From Lasioglossum baleicum (Eukaryota > Arthropoda > Insecta > Hymenoptera > Halictidae), in the NCBI RefSeq assembly GCF_051020765.1, contig NC_134931.1, positions 20,290,810 through 20,354,809 of the forward strand: a DNA stretch of 64,000 bases, written 5' to 3'. The notes beneath the pieces are model-generated. The model did no database searches. It had not been told where the DNA came from and was given only the letters and a program-made list of their open reading frames with translations. The position numbers and the translations under genes were made by a program. This document shows positions 57,801-64,000 of this stretch, one piece after another. Within the stretch, counting starts at the first letter, position 1. Each line of letters begins with the position of its first letter.

Positions 57801-59239
57801 CGGGTTGCGTCGGGGTTCGTTATTAGCGCCACGTAATTGATATTTCTCCTTTTCGAGACGGCGCGCATAGTCACGAGATCCTCGCGCTTCTTCTCTCCTT
57901 TCTTTCTTCTTCTTACTTTTTTTGTCTTCTTCTTCTTCTGCTTCCTCCGCGATCGGTTAGACGGGGGAGAGAGCGTCACCGGTTTCGGTGGTGTGTTCCA
58001 CTCATTAAATTACCGTTACGTAGTTGGACGTGACGGTCCATTGCGTGCCAAACAATCATTTTACGTGATTCATTCGGCTTATCGGTCGAACGCATTAAGT
58101 CGGATAAAGTAAATAACGAGCGAATCAATTTTAATGAGGTTTAAAATTTTATCGTCCCCGAGCACCTTGTTCTACTTATTACCGGGCCCCGGCCGAGATG
58201 CGCCTCCAGTGAAATTGCATCGAAAAGAGTGATTATTAAAGCAGCGTACGCGAGACCTCACCGACCGCCGAATGTTGTCGGCGTTGTAACGCCCAGAAAT
58301 AAATTTTTTCCCGTATAAAAAATAATTTATGGGCCGGTCGCATCGCGGCCGGAGTATCTTAATTTTCTTCGATTACCGTGGCGCGGAAAAAATCGAGTCG
58401 ATCCGTCGATTACTGTTATCGATGTTTCGAGCGCGTGCGCGAGAAAGGGAGCACGGTTAAATAGATTAAAAGGAGCACCACTGTGCGCGCGAGCAAGCGC
58501 GTGCCAGATGGAGAACAGTCCGATGAAAACGGGGAATTGAATTCGACGACTCCCGACAACCATCTGTCGGATGCGACTCAATGCTCGCCCTTTTTTACGT
58601 CGTCACCTATGATAATTCGACTTCGAAACGCGCGCGCGGGCAAAGCGTGCATTTGCATTTCACCGATAAGCCGAGCCACTCATTAACCAGTCGCGCCGCT
58701 CGATCGCCCCGCACGGTCGAGAATTTGTATTCACAAGCTGTCCAATTGAAATTACTCGAGTCGGTTTGCTTAATTCATCAATCTCTTCTCGATCCTCCGA
58801 TGTTCCCCGCGAAATTACAACGCGTGGATAAAATTTACAACGTCGCATTAACGATTTCATAGAACTCGGCATGTGTGTATACCATTTAAACGGAAAAGGC
58901 GAGAAGTCATGCGTTGGCTGTAGACAGTCCTCGACGAAGCGTGATAGGATCGGGTTGGAAATTCGGGAGTGTTGAAAAACTTGGTTCTTGCGAAACGATA
59001 ACACATCCCGTTAATTTTGTAAAGCAACGCGCACAGATATTATATTTGCGAGTTAATAACGGTTTCTTTTTGTTCCAACAGAAGAATATTCGGACCACCC
59101 GAACGAAGTCGTGAAGAACGAGGAGTTGACCTACAACGGAGCGAGTTCCAGCCGAGTACAGGATCGGTACAGCCAGCTGTTGGTGGTTGTGACGGGAAGT
59201 CTGGTGATCAGTGCGCTCCTGCCGCAGTTGTTGCGGTGA
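9121..59239 (+). CDS. Ephrin: Ephrin, GPI-anchor type, five joined coding exons
   Basis: Cell-surface ligand of Eph receptor tyrosine kinases, used in contact-dependent signalling such as axon guidance and boundary formation (family knowledge). Joining 9121-9239, 52185-52326, 53251-53554, 56559-56864 and 59082-59239 gives 1029 nt, 342 residues plus TGA. All borders are GT/AG and the phases agree. Visible parts are a signal peptide at about 1-26 and the receptor-binding domain at about 30-172. The domain has four family cysteines C68, C96, C109 and C159 plus C171-C172, and the receptor-contact loop FRPFTPQPGGLEF at 122-134. N-glycosylation sequons are N35, N87 and N187. A long Ser/Thr, Pro and His-rich stalk covers about 173-305, and a hydrophobic tail at 323-341 ends at R342 without a cytoplasmic part. 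That tail argues for a GPI anchor, as in ephrin-A, nematode and Manduca ephrins, rather than the transmembrane type. The start is the first ATG after an in-frame TGA at 9070-9072. The family call is very secure; only the splice pattern is unproved. Confidence 0.94.
9892..9979 (+). repeat. Dispersed AT-rich repeat, copy 1
   Basis: Shares TATGTTTCTTCTATCGAT, then after a variable AT-rich stretch GCGCCGAAAACATTTAAAA, with 33911-33979. Order and orientation of the two blocks are the same in both copies. Family unknown; probably the end of a non-autonomous transposon. Confidence 0.6.
12141..12161 (+). repeat. (GA)n tract
   Basis: Short GA dinucleotide array inside purine-rich sequence (11,930-12,190). 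No gene is recognised around it. Confidence 0.85.
15973..16059 (+). other. Nested hairpin-forming sequence
   Basis: Inner stem CCAGATCCTT (15992-16001) and AAGGATCTGG (16006-16015) is a perfect 10-bp inverted repeat with a four-base loop. An outer pair, TTATTGGCTGACAG (15973-15986) and CTGTTAGCCAATAA (16046-16059), is complementary at 13 of 14 positions. It could be a structured RNA or a very small inverted-repeat element. Function unknown. Confidence 0.6.
17922..17943 (+). repeat. 22-bp motif, left copy (inverted pair)
   Basis: ACACTAGGTTTACAGGACGT plus GT, found again in inverted orientation at 22343-22364. The pair could be the ends of one inverted-repeat element of about 4.4 kb or two separate short elements. 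Confidence 0.55.
17944..22342. other. Intron 1 segment between the inverted 22-bp motifs
   Basis: No transposase or cellular gene is recognised. A polypurine tract at about 19680-19790 and pyrimidine-rich sequence at about 20040-20190 lie 250 bp apart with opposite strand bias. Long open frames here (for example 19412-20041 minus) are translations of these low-complexity tracts. Confidence 0.45.
22343..22367 (-). repeat. 22-bp motif, right copy (inverted pair)
   Basis: Reverse complement of 17922-17943, here followed on the + strand by TTAA at 22364-22367, as in piggyBac-type target sites. The left copy lacks an obvious TTAA. It sits about 20 bp from the non-LTR insertion. Confidence 0.55.
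22385..22396 (+). repeat. Target-site duplication, left copy
   Basis: AATCAAACAGCT, identical to 23174-23185 on the other side of the retrotransposon. Confidence 0.85.
22397..23173 (+). mobile_element. 5'-truncated non-LTR retrotransposon, I/R1-like, with poly-A tail
   Basis: Flanked by a perfect 12-bp target-site duplication AATCAAACAGCT at 22385-22396 and 23174-23185. Coding remnants include the RNase H motif WVPSHSGIWGNE (22492 on) and the C-terminal CxC..C..ET..H..C zinc-binding pattern (22833-22883). A stop at 23037-23039, a short 3' UTR and an A-rich tail from about 23158 follow. The order RNase H then Cys/His motif is that of I and R1 group elements. The reverse transcriptase and everything upstream are missing. 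A shift of frame at about 22760-22800 separates the two motifs, so the copy is dead. It lies in the host gene's sense direction. Confidence 0.88.
22426..23039 (+). pseudogene. Broken ORF2 3' end of the non-LTR element
   Basis: The RNase H part reads open in one frame to a stop near 22917. The Cys/His part is in another frame ending at 23039. The AD of the usual GNExAD motif is TD here. Only the C-terminal part of the polyprotein is present because of 5' truncation. It is not expected to make an active enzyme. Confidence 0.8.
23174..23185 (+). repeat. Target-site duplication, right copy
   Basis: AATCAAACAGCT directly after the A-rich tail. Marks the 3' boundary of the insertion. Confidence 0.85.
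24438..24508 (+). repeat. (GA)n microsatellite, about 35 units
   Basis: Uninterrupted GA array of about 71 bases. The reverse strand is (CT)n. Likely length-variable. Confidence 0.95.
24809..24858 (+). repeat. (GA)n microsatellite, 25 units
   Basis: Second uninterrupted GA array, 300 bp after the first and in the same strand orientation. Confidence 0.95.
29558..29866 (+). other. Unassigned open frame, 102 codons, in AT-rich patch
   Basis: I do not recognise this. The frame reads through AT-richer sequence than its neighbourhood, where stops should be common. Its middle (SREQFERLDKIIGGSKWKS) has protein-like composition, and no signal peptide or low-complexity run is seen. It could be a fragment of a decayed mobile element or chance. 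The minus strand is also open over much of the same span, which weakens the case. Confidence 0.2.
33411..33471 (+). repeat. (CGT)n imperfect trinucleotide repeat
   Basis: Runs of CGT/GTC interrupted by TAGTCCTTGTCGTTGTGG. The reverse strand reads as ACG and creates an Arg-rich end in a minus-strand frame that is not a gene. Confidence 0.85.
33911..33979 (+). repeat. Dispersed AT-rich repeat, copy 2
   Basis: Second copy of the two-block motif found at 9892-9979, with a shorter variable middle. It opens an AT-rich island running to about 34.8 kb. Confidence 0.6.
33980..34810. repeat. AT-rich island with transposon debris and palindromic words
   Basis: Besides the mariner fragment it has several copies of AAGTATACT/CAAGTATA words (34016-34110) and a perfect 10-bp inverted repeat, ACTTACAAGT (34617-34626) and ACTTGTAAGT (34638-34647). 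Base composition is clearly more AT-rich than the flanks. Probably nested insertions. Confidence 0.5.
34431..34520 (-). pseudogene. Mariner-type transposase 3' end, fragment
   Basis: On the minus strand the frame reads FWDGIHKLPERCGN then SDGQYFE and a stop at 34431-34433. This is the C-terminal pattern of mariner transposases (W-G-I-x-K-L-P-x-R, ending in a G-x-Y-F motif). An in-frame stop lies four codons before this block and the catalytic part is absent. A degenerate 3' region continues to about 34350. It lies in an AT-rich island with other repeat remnants. It cannot act on its own. Confidence 0.72.
38702..38721 (+). other. Short hairpin
   Basis: AACCCGA and TCGGGTT are a perfect 7-bp inverted repeat around a six-base loop. 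It lies 55 bp before a stronger hairpin. Confidence 0.5.
38777..38813 (+). other. Compact 15-bp hairpin
   Basis: CTGGATC pairs with GATCCAG and GGGATACT with AGTATCCC around a GCA loop, with one small internal bulge. It is too short for a usual pre-miRNA. Role unknown. Confidence 0.6.
38989..39679. mobile_element. Foldback-like inverted repeat element
   Basis: The left arm (38989-39208) and right arm (39522-39679) are inverted copies, starting at GCCCGTGCAAGAGTGTGGTG on the left. Weaker similarity continues inward about 25 bp. The left arm carries an extra block of about 45 bp (around 39083-39130). The middle is AT-rich and has no transposase. It could be a foldback element or two copies of one repeat in opposite orientation. 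The arms have diverged, so it is not recent. Confidence 0.65.
39680..42225. other. Intron 1 segment without recognised gene
   Basis: CpG-rich unique sequence. No repeat or exon recognised apart from short A-runs near 41252-41276 and 41493-41501. Confidence 0.5.
42259..42486 (-). pseudogene. Transposase C-terminal fragment, left arm
   Basis: Minus-strand frame reads LDFFLWGYLKSKVYTNHP, TLDDLRNNIEHEITNIP and VVENWIQGIDCCRRARG, the C-terminal region of mariner-type transposases of the kind with a WGYLKSKVY block, then diverges to an AT-rich tail and stop. DDE residues upstream are missing. Confidence 0.75.
42484..42641 (+). pseudogene. Transposase C-terminal fragment, right arm
   Basis: The plus-strand copy begins at PTALDDLRNN and continues IEHEITNIPADMCGRVVENW and IDCCRRARGDHMNDIEFHT, with a stop at 42639-42641. 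This is the usual transposase end, so the right arm keeps the original terminus. It shares its first bases with the left copy at the junction (about 42483-42497). Confidence 0.75.
44552..44568 (+). repeat. (GC)n alternating run
   Basis: About 17 bases of alternating C and G. Alternating GC runs favour Z-DNA in supercoiled DNA (general knowledge). Confidence 0.85.
44568..45092 (-). other. Unassigned open frame, 174 codons
   Basis: No family recognised. The frame is long for a stretch that is not especially GC-rich and has mixed protein-like composition (for example IIQKVFERYFTRFRVTY and VAKDQVVDAMLKNKS). No signal peptide, repeat or conserved motif is apparent, and no splice context was found. 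It may be chance or a decayed gene fragment antisense to ephrin. Confidence 0.18.
45331..45390 (+). repeat. (ACG)n/(ACA)n trinucleotide array
   Basis: Runs of GAC/ACG units with ACA variants. Translates as poly-Thr in a plus-strand frame that is not a gene. Confidence 0.9.
46501..46703. mobile_element. Small MITE-like element with 29-bp terminal inverted repeats
   Basis: Left end TATACTTGAGTCCAAATAAG (46501 on) and right end 46675-46703 are complementary over 29 bases with one mismatch. TATA at both outer ends fits a TA target duplication. The 145-bp middle has no coding capacity and contains ATTAGCCAATGA twice (46573 and 46614 regions). Non-autonomous, probably moved by a Tc1/mariner-type transposase. 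Confidence 0.7.
46704..50405. other. Intron 1 segment without recognised gene
   Basis: Holds a (GA)n tract at 48760-48783, a T-run near 47585-47595 and a short 11-bp hairpin GTCCGATTACT/AGTAATCGGAC at 50293-50328. The open frame 49045-49656 is CpG-driven and unrecognised. Confidence 0.5.
48760..48783 (+). repeat. (GA)n tract
   Basis: Twelve GA units read directly. Confidence 0.9.
50406..50712. mobile_element. MITE with 41-bp terminal inverted repeats
   Basis: Left end (50406-50446) contains TATTTCACCTAACTTGACCA. The right end (50672-50712) is its reverse complement with only about two mismatches over 41 bp. The AT-rich 225-bp interior has no coding capacity. TA dinucleotides lie just outside both ends. 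Structure and size are those of a Tc1/mariner-type MITE. The high identity of the ends suggests a fairly recent insertion. Confidence 0.8.
50713..52184. other. End of intron 1 before exon 2
   Basis: No gene recognised. Includes the CTT/TTC array at 51423-51483 and AT-rich sequence from about 52000 leading to a pyrimidine tract and acceptor at 52184. Confidence 0.55.
51423..51483 (+). repeat. (TTC)n imperfect array
   Basis: Imperfect CTT/TTC repeat. The reverse strand is polypurine (GAA) and gives a Lys-rich false frame. Confidence 0.9.
52185..52326 (+). CDS. Ephrin: Ephrin coding exon 2: N-terminal half of receptor-binding domain
   Basis: Preceded by a pyrimidine tract and TTGCAG ending at 52184. 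It completes codon 40 (Ile) and encodes residues 41-87, starting FRIDNTDHIIDVN and including IICPVYQPG with C68. It ends on a complete codon at AAC, followed by donor GTGAGT at 52327. The sequon N87-V-S89 is created across the exon 2/3 junction. The match to the ephrin fold (short strands, then the first conserved cysteine) is clear. Confidence 0.92.
52327..53250 (+). other. Ephrin: Ephrin intron 2
   Basis: 924 bp, donor GTGAGT and acceptor CCGTAG. No repeat or nested feature recognised. Interrupts between codons 87 and 88. Confidence 0.88.
53251..53554 (+). CDS. Ephrin: Ephrin coding exon 3: core of receptor-binding domain
   Basis: Acceptor CCGTAG ends at 53250. The exon opens in phase 0 with VSKEEYETC (C96), then AVCDKP (C109), the strand TMYFTITF, the receptor-contact loop FRPFTPQPGGLEF (residues 122-134), GHDYYFISTSS, IGGRCSSNN (C159) and VCCGN (C171-C172). 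GHxYYxIS and GGRC are family signatures. The exon ends after one base of codon 189, with donor GTAAGT at 53555. The last 15 residues are Ser-rich and begin the stalk. This exon alone identifies the gene. Confidence 0.95.
53555..56558 (+). other. Ephrin: Ephrin intron 3
   Basis: About 3.0 kb, phase 1, donor GTAAGT and acceptor TTGCAG. Contains a short direct repeat, two copies of TTTTGT(C)GACCCACTGCTTC at about 53797-53819 and 53843-53867, and the inverted-repeat element around 54.9-55.6 kb. Confidence 0.88.
55181..55570. mobile_element. Inverted-repeat (foldback/MITE) element in intron 3
   Basis: The left arm (55181-55275) and right arm (55487-55570) are inverted copies sharing AATTAAACCGACTTCG and TTCCACTTAATTTATG blocks. 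The left arm has about 11 extra bases. The 210-bp middle is AT-rich and non-coding. Just upstream, 54914-55070 begins ACTTCGAAAAAGGAGGAGGT and resembles a widespread insect repeat, so the full insertion may span about 54.91-55.57 kb. Family uncertain. Confidence 0.65.
56559..56864 (+). CDS. Ephrin: Ephrin coding exon 4: Ser/Pro/His-rich stalk
   Basis: Acceptor CGTTGCAG ends at 56558. The exon completes codon 189 (Ser), encodes residues 190-290 and ends with one base of codon 291, with donor GTACGT at 56865. The segment is of low complexity: Ser/Thr and Gly/Ala first, then a run of six His broken by one Asp at 237-243, then many Pro and His, and finally a Lys-rich end (PKKKN). It follows the folded domain directly and carries no recognised fold. 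It should extend the ligand away from the membrane. At 306 nt with phase 1 at both ends it is a symmetrical exon that can be included or skipped in frame. The donor is weaker than the other three. Confidence 0.85.
56865..59081 (+). other. Ephrin: Ephrin intron 4
   Basis: About 2.2 kb, phase 1. The start reads in frame with exon 4 up to a stop at 57020-57022. Contains a TCGCG/GTCGC short tandem run at 57497-57531, a run of 12 C at 57558-57569 and a TTC-rich tract at about 57890-57945. No other feature recognised. Confidence 0.85.
57497..57531 (+). repeat. (GTCGC)n-like pentanucleotide tract
   Basis: Imperfect repeats of GTCGC with GTCCT and GTCGT variants. Followed by a C homopolymer at 57558-57569. 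Confidence 0.75.
59082..59239 (+). CDS. Ephrin: Ephrin coding exon 5: GPI attachment region and stop
   Basis: Acceptor TTCCAACAG ends at 59081. With the last base of exon 4 it gives K291, then residues 292-342 and TGA at 59237-59239. The acidic membrane-near part (EYSDHPNEVV..NEE) leads to small residues NGASSS at 309-314, a plausible GPI omega site. A spacer of about eight residues follows, then the hydrophobic tail LLVVVTGSLVISALLPQLL at 323-341. No basic or tyrosine-bearing cytoplasmic tail or PDZ ligand follows, so a B-type transmembrane ephrin is unlikely. Confidence 0.9.
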
Positions 59240-59646
59240 AGCGACGGCGCCGCCGACGAGAACGTATATCCCATACGTCGAAACCCCTTTTTCTGTGATT
59301 ATCCTACGTTTAATTAATTTCTTGAGGCACGCGCGTAGCCCCGCGCGGCCGCCCGTCGATCGTGAAAAGTAAAACGCGCACGATTCACGGTCGGACTGCC
59401 TCGAGAGAGAGAGAACGGGAAAGCTTAATCGTGAAGAAGACGCGCGAGGAGACGCGAATAAAACTGAAGAAAATCAATGAGAAAACAAAAAGGAAGCGAA
59501 GAATGTTATATATGGGTTTGGGGAACGTAAAGAGAGAAGATTGACGAAAGATCGATGAGCGTATACATTATGTACAACCGTCGAGAGAAGAGACACGCAG
59601 CACGACACACGAGCAGAGCAACGCCATATATATATATTGAAATAAA
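59240..59646 (+). other. Ephrin: Ephrin 3' UTR, proximal part
   Basis: Sequence after the TGA without further reading. It becomes purine-rich and AT-rich and reaches a canonical AATAAA at 59641-59646. The transcript may end shortly after this point or use more distal signals. The 3' boundary is not determined by the sequence. Confidence 0.6.
59641..59646 (+). terminator. Candidate polyadenylation signal AATAAA
   Basis: First canonical AATAAA on the + strand after the ephrin stop, 402 bp downstream. Another AATAAA occurs at 62111-62116, so use is uncertain. Confidence 0.45.
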
Positions 59647-62059
59647 AATAAAAGAAAAACTATCAGGAGAATAATAAACGGAGAAAAAAGACGAGAGGAA
59701 GGATGAACGAGGACGTAGTAGATAGTAAGATTACAAAGACGAAAGAAAGAAAGATGAAACGAGGTGAAGAAACGCTACTACTAGACACTATTATAGTATG
59801 CCCACTATTATCACTACTATAAATGGTAGTCGTATTGGTTGTCCTTCTTATCATTACGCTAATTCTAGATATTTATTCGAAATACGAGAGGAAAACGCGA
59901 AACGAAGTCGTGTGAAACAGCGTGCTAATTATTCTTTAGCGGGGCACGAGGACAGGGAAACCGTTTCGAACTTCCCGTGCGATCCTCGATCGATCGGTAC
60001 GACCGCAGGATGTCGATGGACGAGCGAACTGTCCTTTGTTACCGACCAACTCGAGGCCGTTTTCGAGAATGCCCTTCGAGATCATTCACAGAGAGAACCG
60101 TTCGTTTCTAACGGACTTTGGATATTCCACAAACGACCGAACCAAAACAGACTCGACCGACACGAACTGACCGAATTCTCTCGGCAATCTTTCTTCTCGG
60201 TGAAACACGTCCATACACAGATACGCAATCTCGCGATGCACTGGGCATTGAATCGACAACTAATTGTTCAATTAGTTCAGATAACAATCGAATCGAGTGT
60301 CTAACTAGGGTTTGGTTGGACAGCCGAATCGATGACCGACCGACGACGACAATGATCCCGGTCGATGAACGAAGGACTGTTCGCGACGGGCTGAACGATC
60401 GCGACCAGGATAATTAGCACGCGTGTAAATAAATTCCTATTGAATATGTACAAGTGGCCCTCGCGCTGCCATGCCGGGGCGAGGGGATTTAAGAGAGTGC
60501 CGTATACTAGGTAAAAATCTTCTATATGACACACGCGCGGAAAGAGTGCGATATAAAGTGTGCGTGGGAAACAGTGTGCGTGTGTGTGTTGTTCCACTGT
60601 GTGGCGAGACCTCTCTCGCCGAGGATCGCCTCACGGGATCGTCAGTGTCATAAAACAGTAAAACGTGCGACGAACCTTTGTTATGTTCCGGCGAGAGACC
60701 GTGTTTTCACGTTCACGGGCACACGAGAGAGCGAAGCAGCGCCTCATCGACGCACGAGAAAAATAATTCCTCGCTCTTCGATGTCGGACGTCGTCGATCA
60801 CCGAAAGCGAGCGAGCGAGCAAGCGAGAGCGAGTGCGTGCGTATGCGTGAAAGAGAGAGAGACTGATCGCGGAGCGAGACATGATGAAATTTTTGTATCA
60901 TAGTTGTACCATACCGAACTCTATCTATAGATCTGTATTATATTTATTCTCCGCTATCATTACGCTACGAATAATCACACACTCGATATTCTATATTTAC
61001 TAGTAAAAATATCAAATTTCACTAGCGAATAAATTGCGTATTCGGCGGGGGTGTAGACGACACGACGAGAGCGCAGGCGAAAAGAGAAAACGATCAGCTC
61101 TCCACCTGTCATCGTCGAATCGACCGGCGCGCGTTCGTTGTTCTCTTCTTTTAGATTTTCCTCGTGTGCAACACACGCTCGGGTCTCGTTGCAAATACTT
61201 GCCCGCGACCCAACATCTTGCCGATTACAGTCTCGCGGGCTTCGACCGGTCGGCCACTCGTTGTGACCGCTCGTTTCCATTGTATCTTCTTCGCCATCTT
61301 CTTTCGCACTCTATTTATTGTTCGCTGGATTCGTTCGTTTCCACACACACGCGTGCAGCTCTCGCAATTCTTTGCCAATCGTGCAGGACTCAATAATATT
61401 TCACACAACACGCAGAGCGGTCACACGCGCGCGACCGTCATTCGCGCTGCCGTTCGAACCTACGACGCGTGTGCCGATCACACTGACCTCTGCGCATGCG
61501 TTGAGACTCCGTTCACGCTGCGAACGCAGCCAAATGTAATTCGACGTTCTTTGTTAAACGACGATCCGTCAAACACACAGTACTGCCATATCCGCGATAA
61601 CCGTTGAGCATTAACCGAGAGATAAGAACGTTATCTCAAATTGAATCCGCGCATCGCGACCCGCATGCGCGATCACTACGATCACTTTTGCCCGGCGAGT
61701 TTCGCTCGAAACTGAAAGTTTCCCGCGAGAACAACGTCGGGGCGATTATCCGTTGCTTTACGAGCCTGATTTGATTCGCGACTTAGCCTCGACGAGCGAG
61801 GAATTCTGTTCAATGATATCATATATCTCAGCGATGCGAAAGTAACTCGTCGGGAACGGTGTGAACGGAGCTTGATGCGGAGAACCGAGAATCATCCGAG
61901 GATATAAAGGCGAGAAGAACGGCGAGCAGAAGCTGTCTCGTGTCGGCCGAGCGAAAAATGATGAACCGAATGGCGACTAGAAGAGTAACGAATTATTGTA
62001 AATACGAGTATGCGGAGAAAGATAGATGTATGACGCAGAGCGAGAGAGAGTAAGAATGC

Positions 62060-62080
62060 GAGAGAGAGAGAGAGAAAGAG
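62060..62080 (+). repeat. (GA)n tract
   Basis: Short GA array in purine-rich sequence. Confidence 0.85.
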
Positions 62081-63797
62081 TAACAGCGATCCCAATTCCG
62101 AATCGTAGCTAATAAAAAAAAAAAATGAAATGTATCCTGAAGGCTGCTCGATTGACCGACTCGTTTTCATCGTTTATCGATGGTTCATCATGGTCTTTGA
62201 TTACTAACGCGACAACCAAGTAGGAAGGTCAACGACACAACGATCAGAGCCGTGAATGTTGAGAGGGAAACGTCGGATATTGAATGCGTGTATAATGTTA
62301 TCCAATACAGTATTGTAAGCCTAAGTATTACATGCCTCCGATCCACGTCTGTTTGTCTGTCTGTCCGTTCGCCTGTCTGTTTACAGTTTGTACTTTTACG
62401 ACCCATGTGTTAATCGCAATAGCAATCCGTAATCGTACGAGCGATCGACGGAGGGGAGGGGACACAGCAGTCGATGTCCTGCGTCCACGATTCAACAATT
62501 TTTTCAAACCTGTTGTTTCTATATATACACATATAGAGATATATATACATATTTCTTTTTGTTTTTTGTCCACTGTATCTTTCCTTTCATACTTCGTTCC
62601 CATTCGCGTCGCGTTTCACGAGGTGTACGCGTCTACGTTTTAGTTTTCTCTAGTCGTAGAACCGTTCGATCGCTGACCAACCCGCAAATCGAAAACCCAA
62701 AGACAATCACCTGCACAGTGTAGAAAAAAGAAAAATCGAAAGCGTTCGCGTAACGCCTCAGCCGTAGACCAGTTTTGCCGCCCACCCAGTAGCGTTTCAC
62801 GATCCTTCATAGATATAACGTTCGTCGTTGTCCTCACCGTAGGAGCATTCACGCGATGTACAAAATATTTCTCTTTACGTACAACAACAACAACAACTTC
62901 GTTTTGCGGGTCTCTCAGAGTTTTATTTTATTTCCCCCGGGGTAAACGGGGAGGGCCGGGCGCGATGCACGGTACGTAGATGCGGCGCGATTACGTCTCG
63001 CGTGTACATGTGTATATATATGTGTGTGTACGCGACGCGTTGCACATCGTTGGAATCGTGGATGCAACGGAGCGACTGCGACCCCCGCCTGCCACCGGAT
63101 ATCGATCGCCTCGGTAGCGAATTTAATCAGAACCAGCGGAAGGACGCCCGTAATAAAAAGAAGAAAATAAAAACGAAACGATGAATTACATAAATGCAAT
63201 AGCAATGCAGCAACGTTACATAGAATCCATTGTGAATGGTACTCATTTTTACGGACGATAGGTGAATAATAGTAATAACAATAATATAGACTCGAACTAT
63301 CGATAGAAAATAGACAAGGTCACTCACTGCAATTCAATTTTTATTTTTCTTTCCTTCTTCCGTTTTGTTCAGATCCGTTCCAAAGCACCCGCAACAAAAC
63401 CAGCATCCACCGCAACGAACCCAGTCACCCCCTCGTCATACTGATCATACACATACACGTACACAACAAACATTTACCCGCACACAACAAACATACTGTA
63501 CGTGAAACGCTGCTCCTCGGAAATGATATTTTTTTATCCAGCAAGCCAGGAACAAGCGTTGTCTGAAATATTTAAATCGTCAGTAGAAAGTATAATGTGT
63601 AGATATATCCGATATATTAGAGAGTTCACAGGCACCGACATGTCGACAGGAATAATTTTAACGTCTAATGGAACAGTTAATTAGGTCGCGCGTTAAGATT
63701 AGCCTTCACACAATTAATCGTGTAAGTACCGTGCATACACGCGCGCGTTCAACCATACACATGCATAGACGAGGAGAGAAAGGAAAGAGAGAGCAAG

Positions 63798-63829
63798 GCA
63801 TACATACATACATACATACACACACACAC
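63798..63829 (+). repeat. (CATA)n then (CA)n repeat
   Basis: Five CATA units run directly into a CA run. Confidence 0.9.
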
Positions 63830-64000
63830 GGAGAGACACGTCGCGAGCTAGCACGTTTCCGAGCAGATCCGCGAAGAACAGAACGAGGAACAGGTTTCAC
63901 GTTTCATTCCAAAGACATCCCCGTGTTTCCCCGACTGCGATTTCTATCGTTCGTTTTCGCTATTTCATTGTGTTATCCTCTCGTGTGCGTGTTCAGGAAC

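Larger units (their letters stand above)
59700..64000. other. Distal 3' UTR or intergenic flank
   Basis: No gene recognised on either strand. Contains AT-rich parts, GCGA-type low-complexity sequence at 60800-60860, (GA)n at 62060-62080, (ACA)n at 62880-62896 and a CATA/CA repeat at 63798-63829. Open frames such as 59798-60304 have no recognisable content. A minus-strand poly-A-like signal (TTTATTTTATTT at about 62921-62932) is seen without an associated ORF. Confidence 0.5.

Noticed and set aside
59798..60304. 168-codon frame downstream of ephrin
   Set aside because: It lies in the likely 3' UTR or flank, lacks any recognised motif and has no supporting splice or start context.
63798..63829. 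CATA/CA units considered as a telomere or CRISPR-like array
   Set aside because: They are a simple microsatellite with no spacers and no TTAGG telomere unit.

Overview
The window holds one recognisable protein-coding gene, a single-copy-type insect ephrin, spread over about 50 kb on the + strand. Five coding exons (9121-9239, 52185-52326, 53251-53554, 56559-56864, 59082-59239) join with consensus GT/AG borders and matching phases (2, 0, 1, 1) into a 342-residue protein. It has a signal peptide, an ephrin receptor-binding domain, a long Ser/Pro/His-rich stalk and a hydrophobic C-terminal tail of GPI-anchor type. Very large introns, GT-AG splicing, many dinucleotide and trinucleotide repeats, CpG-rich sequence and decayed mariner and non-LTR elements point to an insect nuclear genome. 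The CpG richness and general texture suggest a hymenopteran (bee, ant or wasp), but that is inference.

Layout. 1-7.1 kb is mostly non-coding and carries one candidate small secreted-protein ORF (1037-1333). 7.1-9.12 kb is CpG-dense and is probably the ephrin promoter and 5' leader. It has a (GTT)n tract and an upstream ORF that overlaps the ephrin start. 9,240-52,184 is a 43-kb first intron. It holds a 5'-truncated non-LTR retrotransposon with a 12-bp target-site duplication (22,397-23,173), a mariner-type transposase 3' fragment (34.4 kb), a palindromic mariner-like element (42,226-42,692), several MITE or foldback-like inverted repeats (39.0-39.7, 46.5, 50.4 kb), dispersed short repeats, microsatellites and two compact hairpin regions. 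52.2-59.2 kb holds exons 2-5, with another foldback repeat in intron 3 (55.2-55.6 kb). From 59.24 kb to the end is 3' UTR and unassigned flank.

How it works. Exon 1 encodes the signal peptide and the first strand of the domain, exons 2-3 encode the rest of the receptor-binding domain, exon 4 encodes most of the stalk, and exon 5 encodes the GPI-type tail. Exon 4 is 306 nt with symmetrical phase 1-1 borders, so it could be skipped without breaking the frame; this would give a short-stalk form. I found no CRISPR array, operon, rRNA or convincing tRNA, and no second recognisable cellular gene. The most interesting items are the possible stalk-exon cassette, the palindromic transposon and the set of non-autonomous inverted-repeat elements inside the intron.
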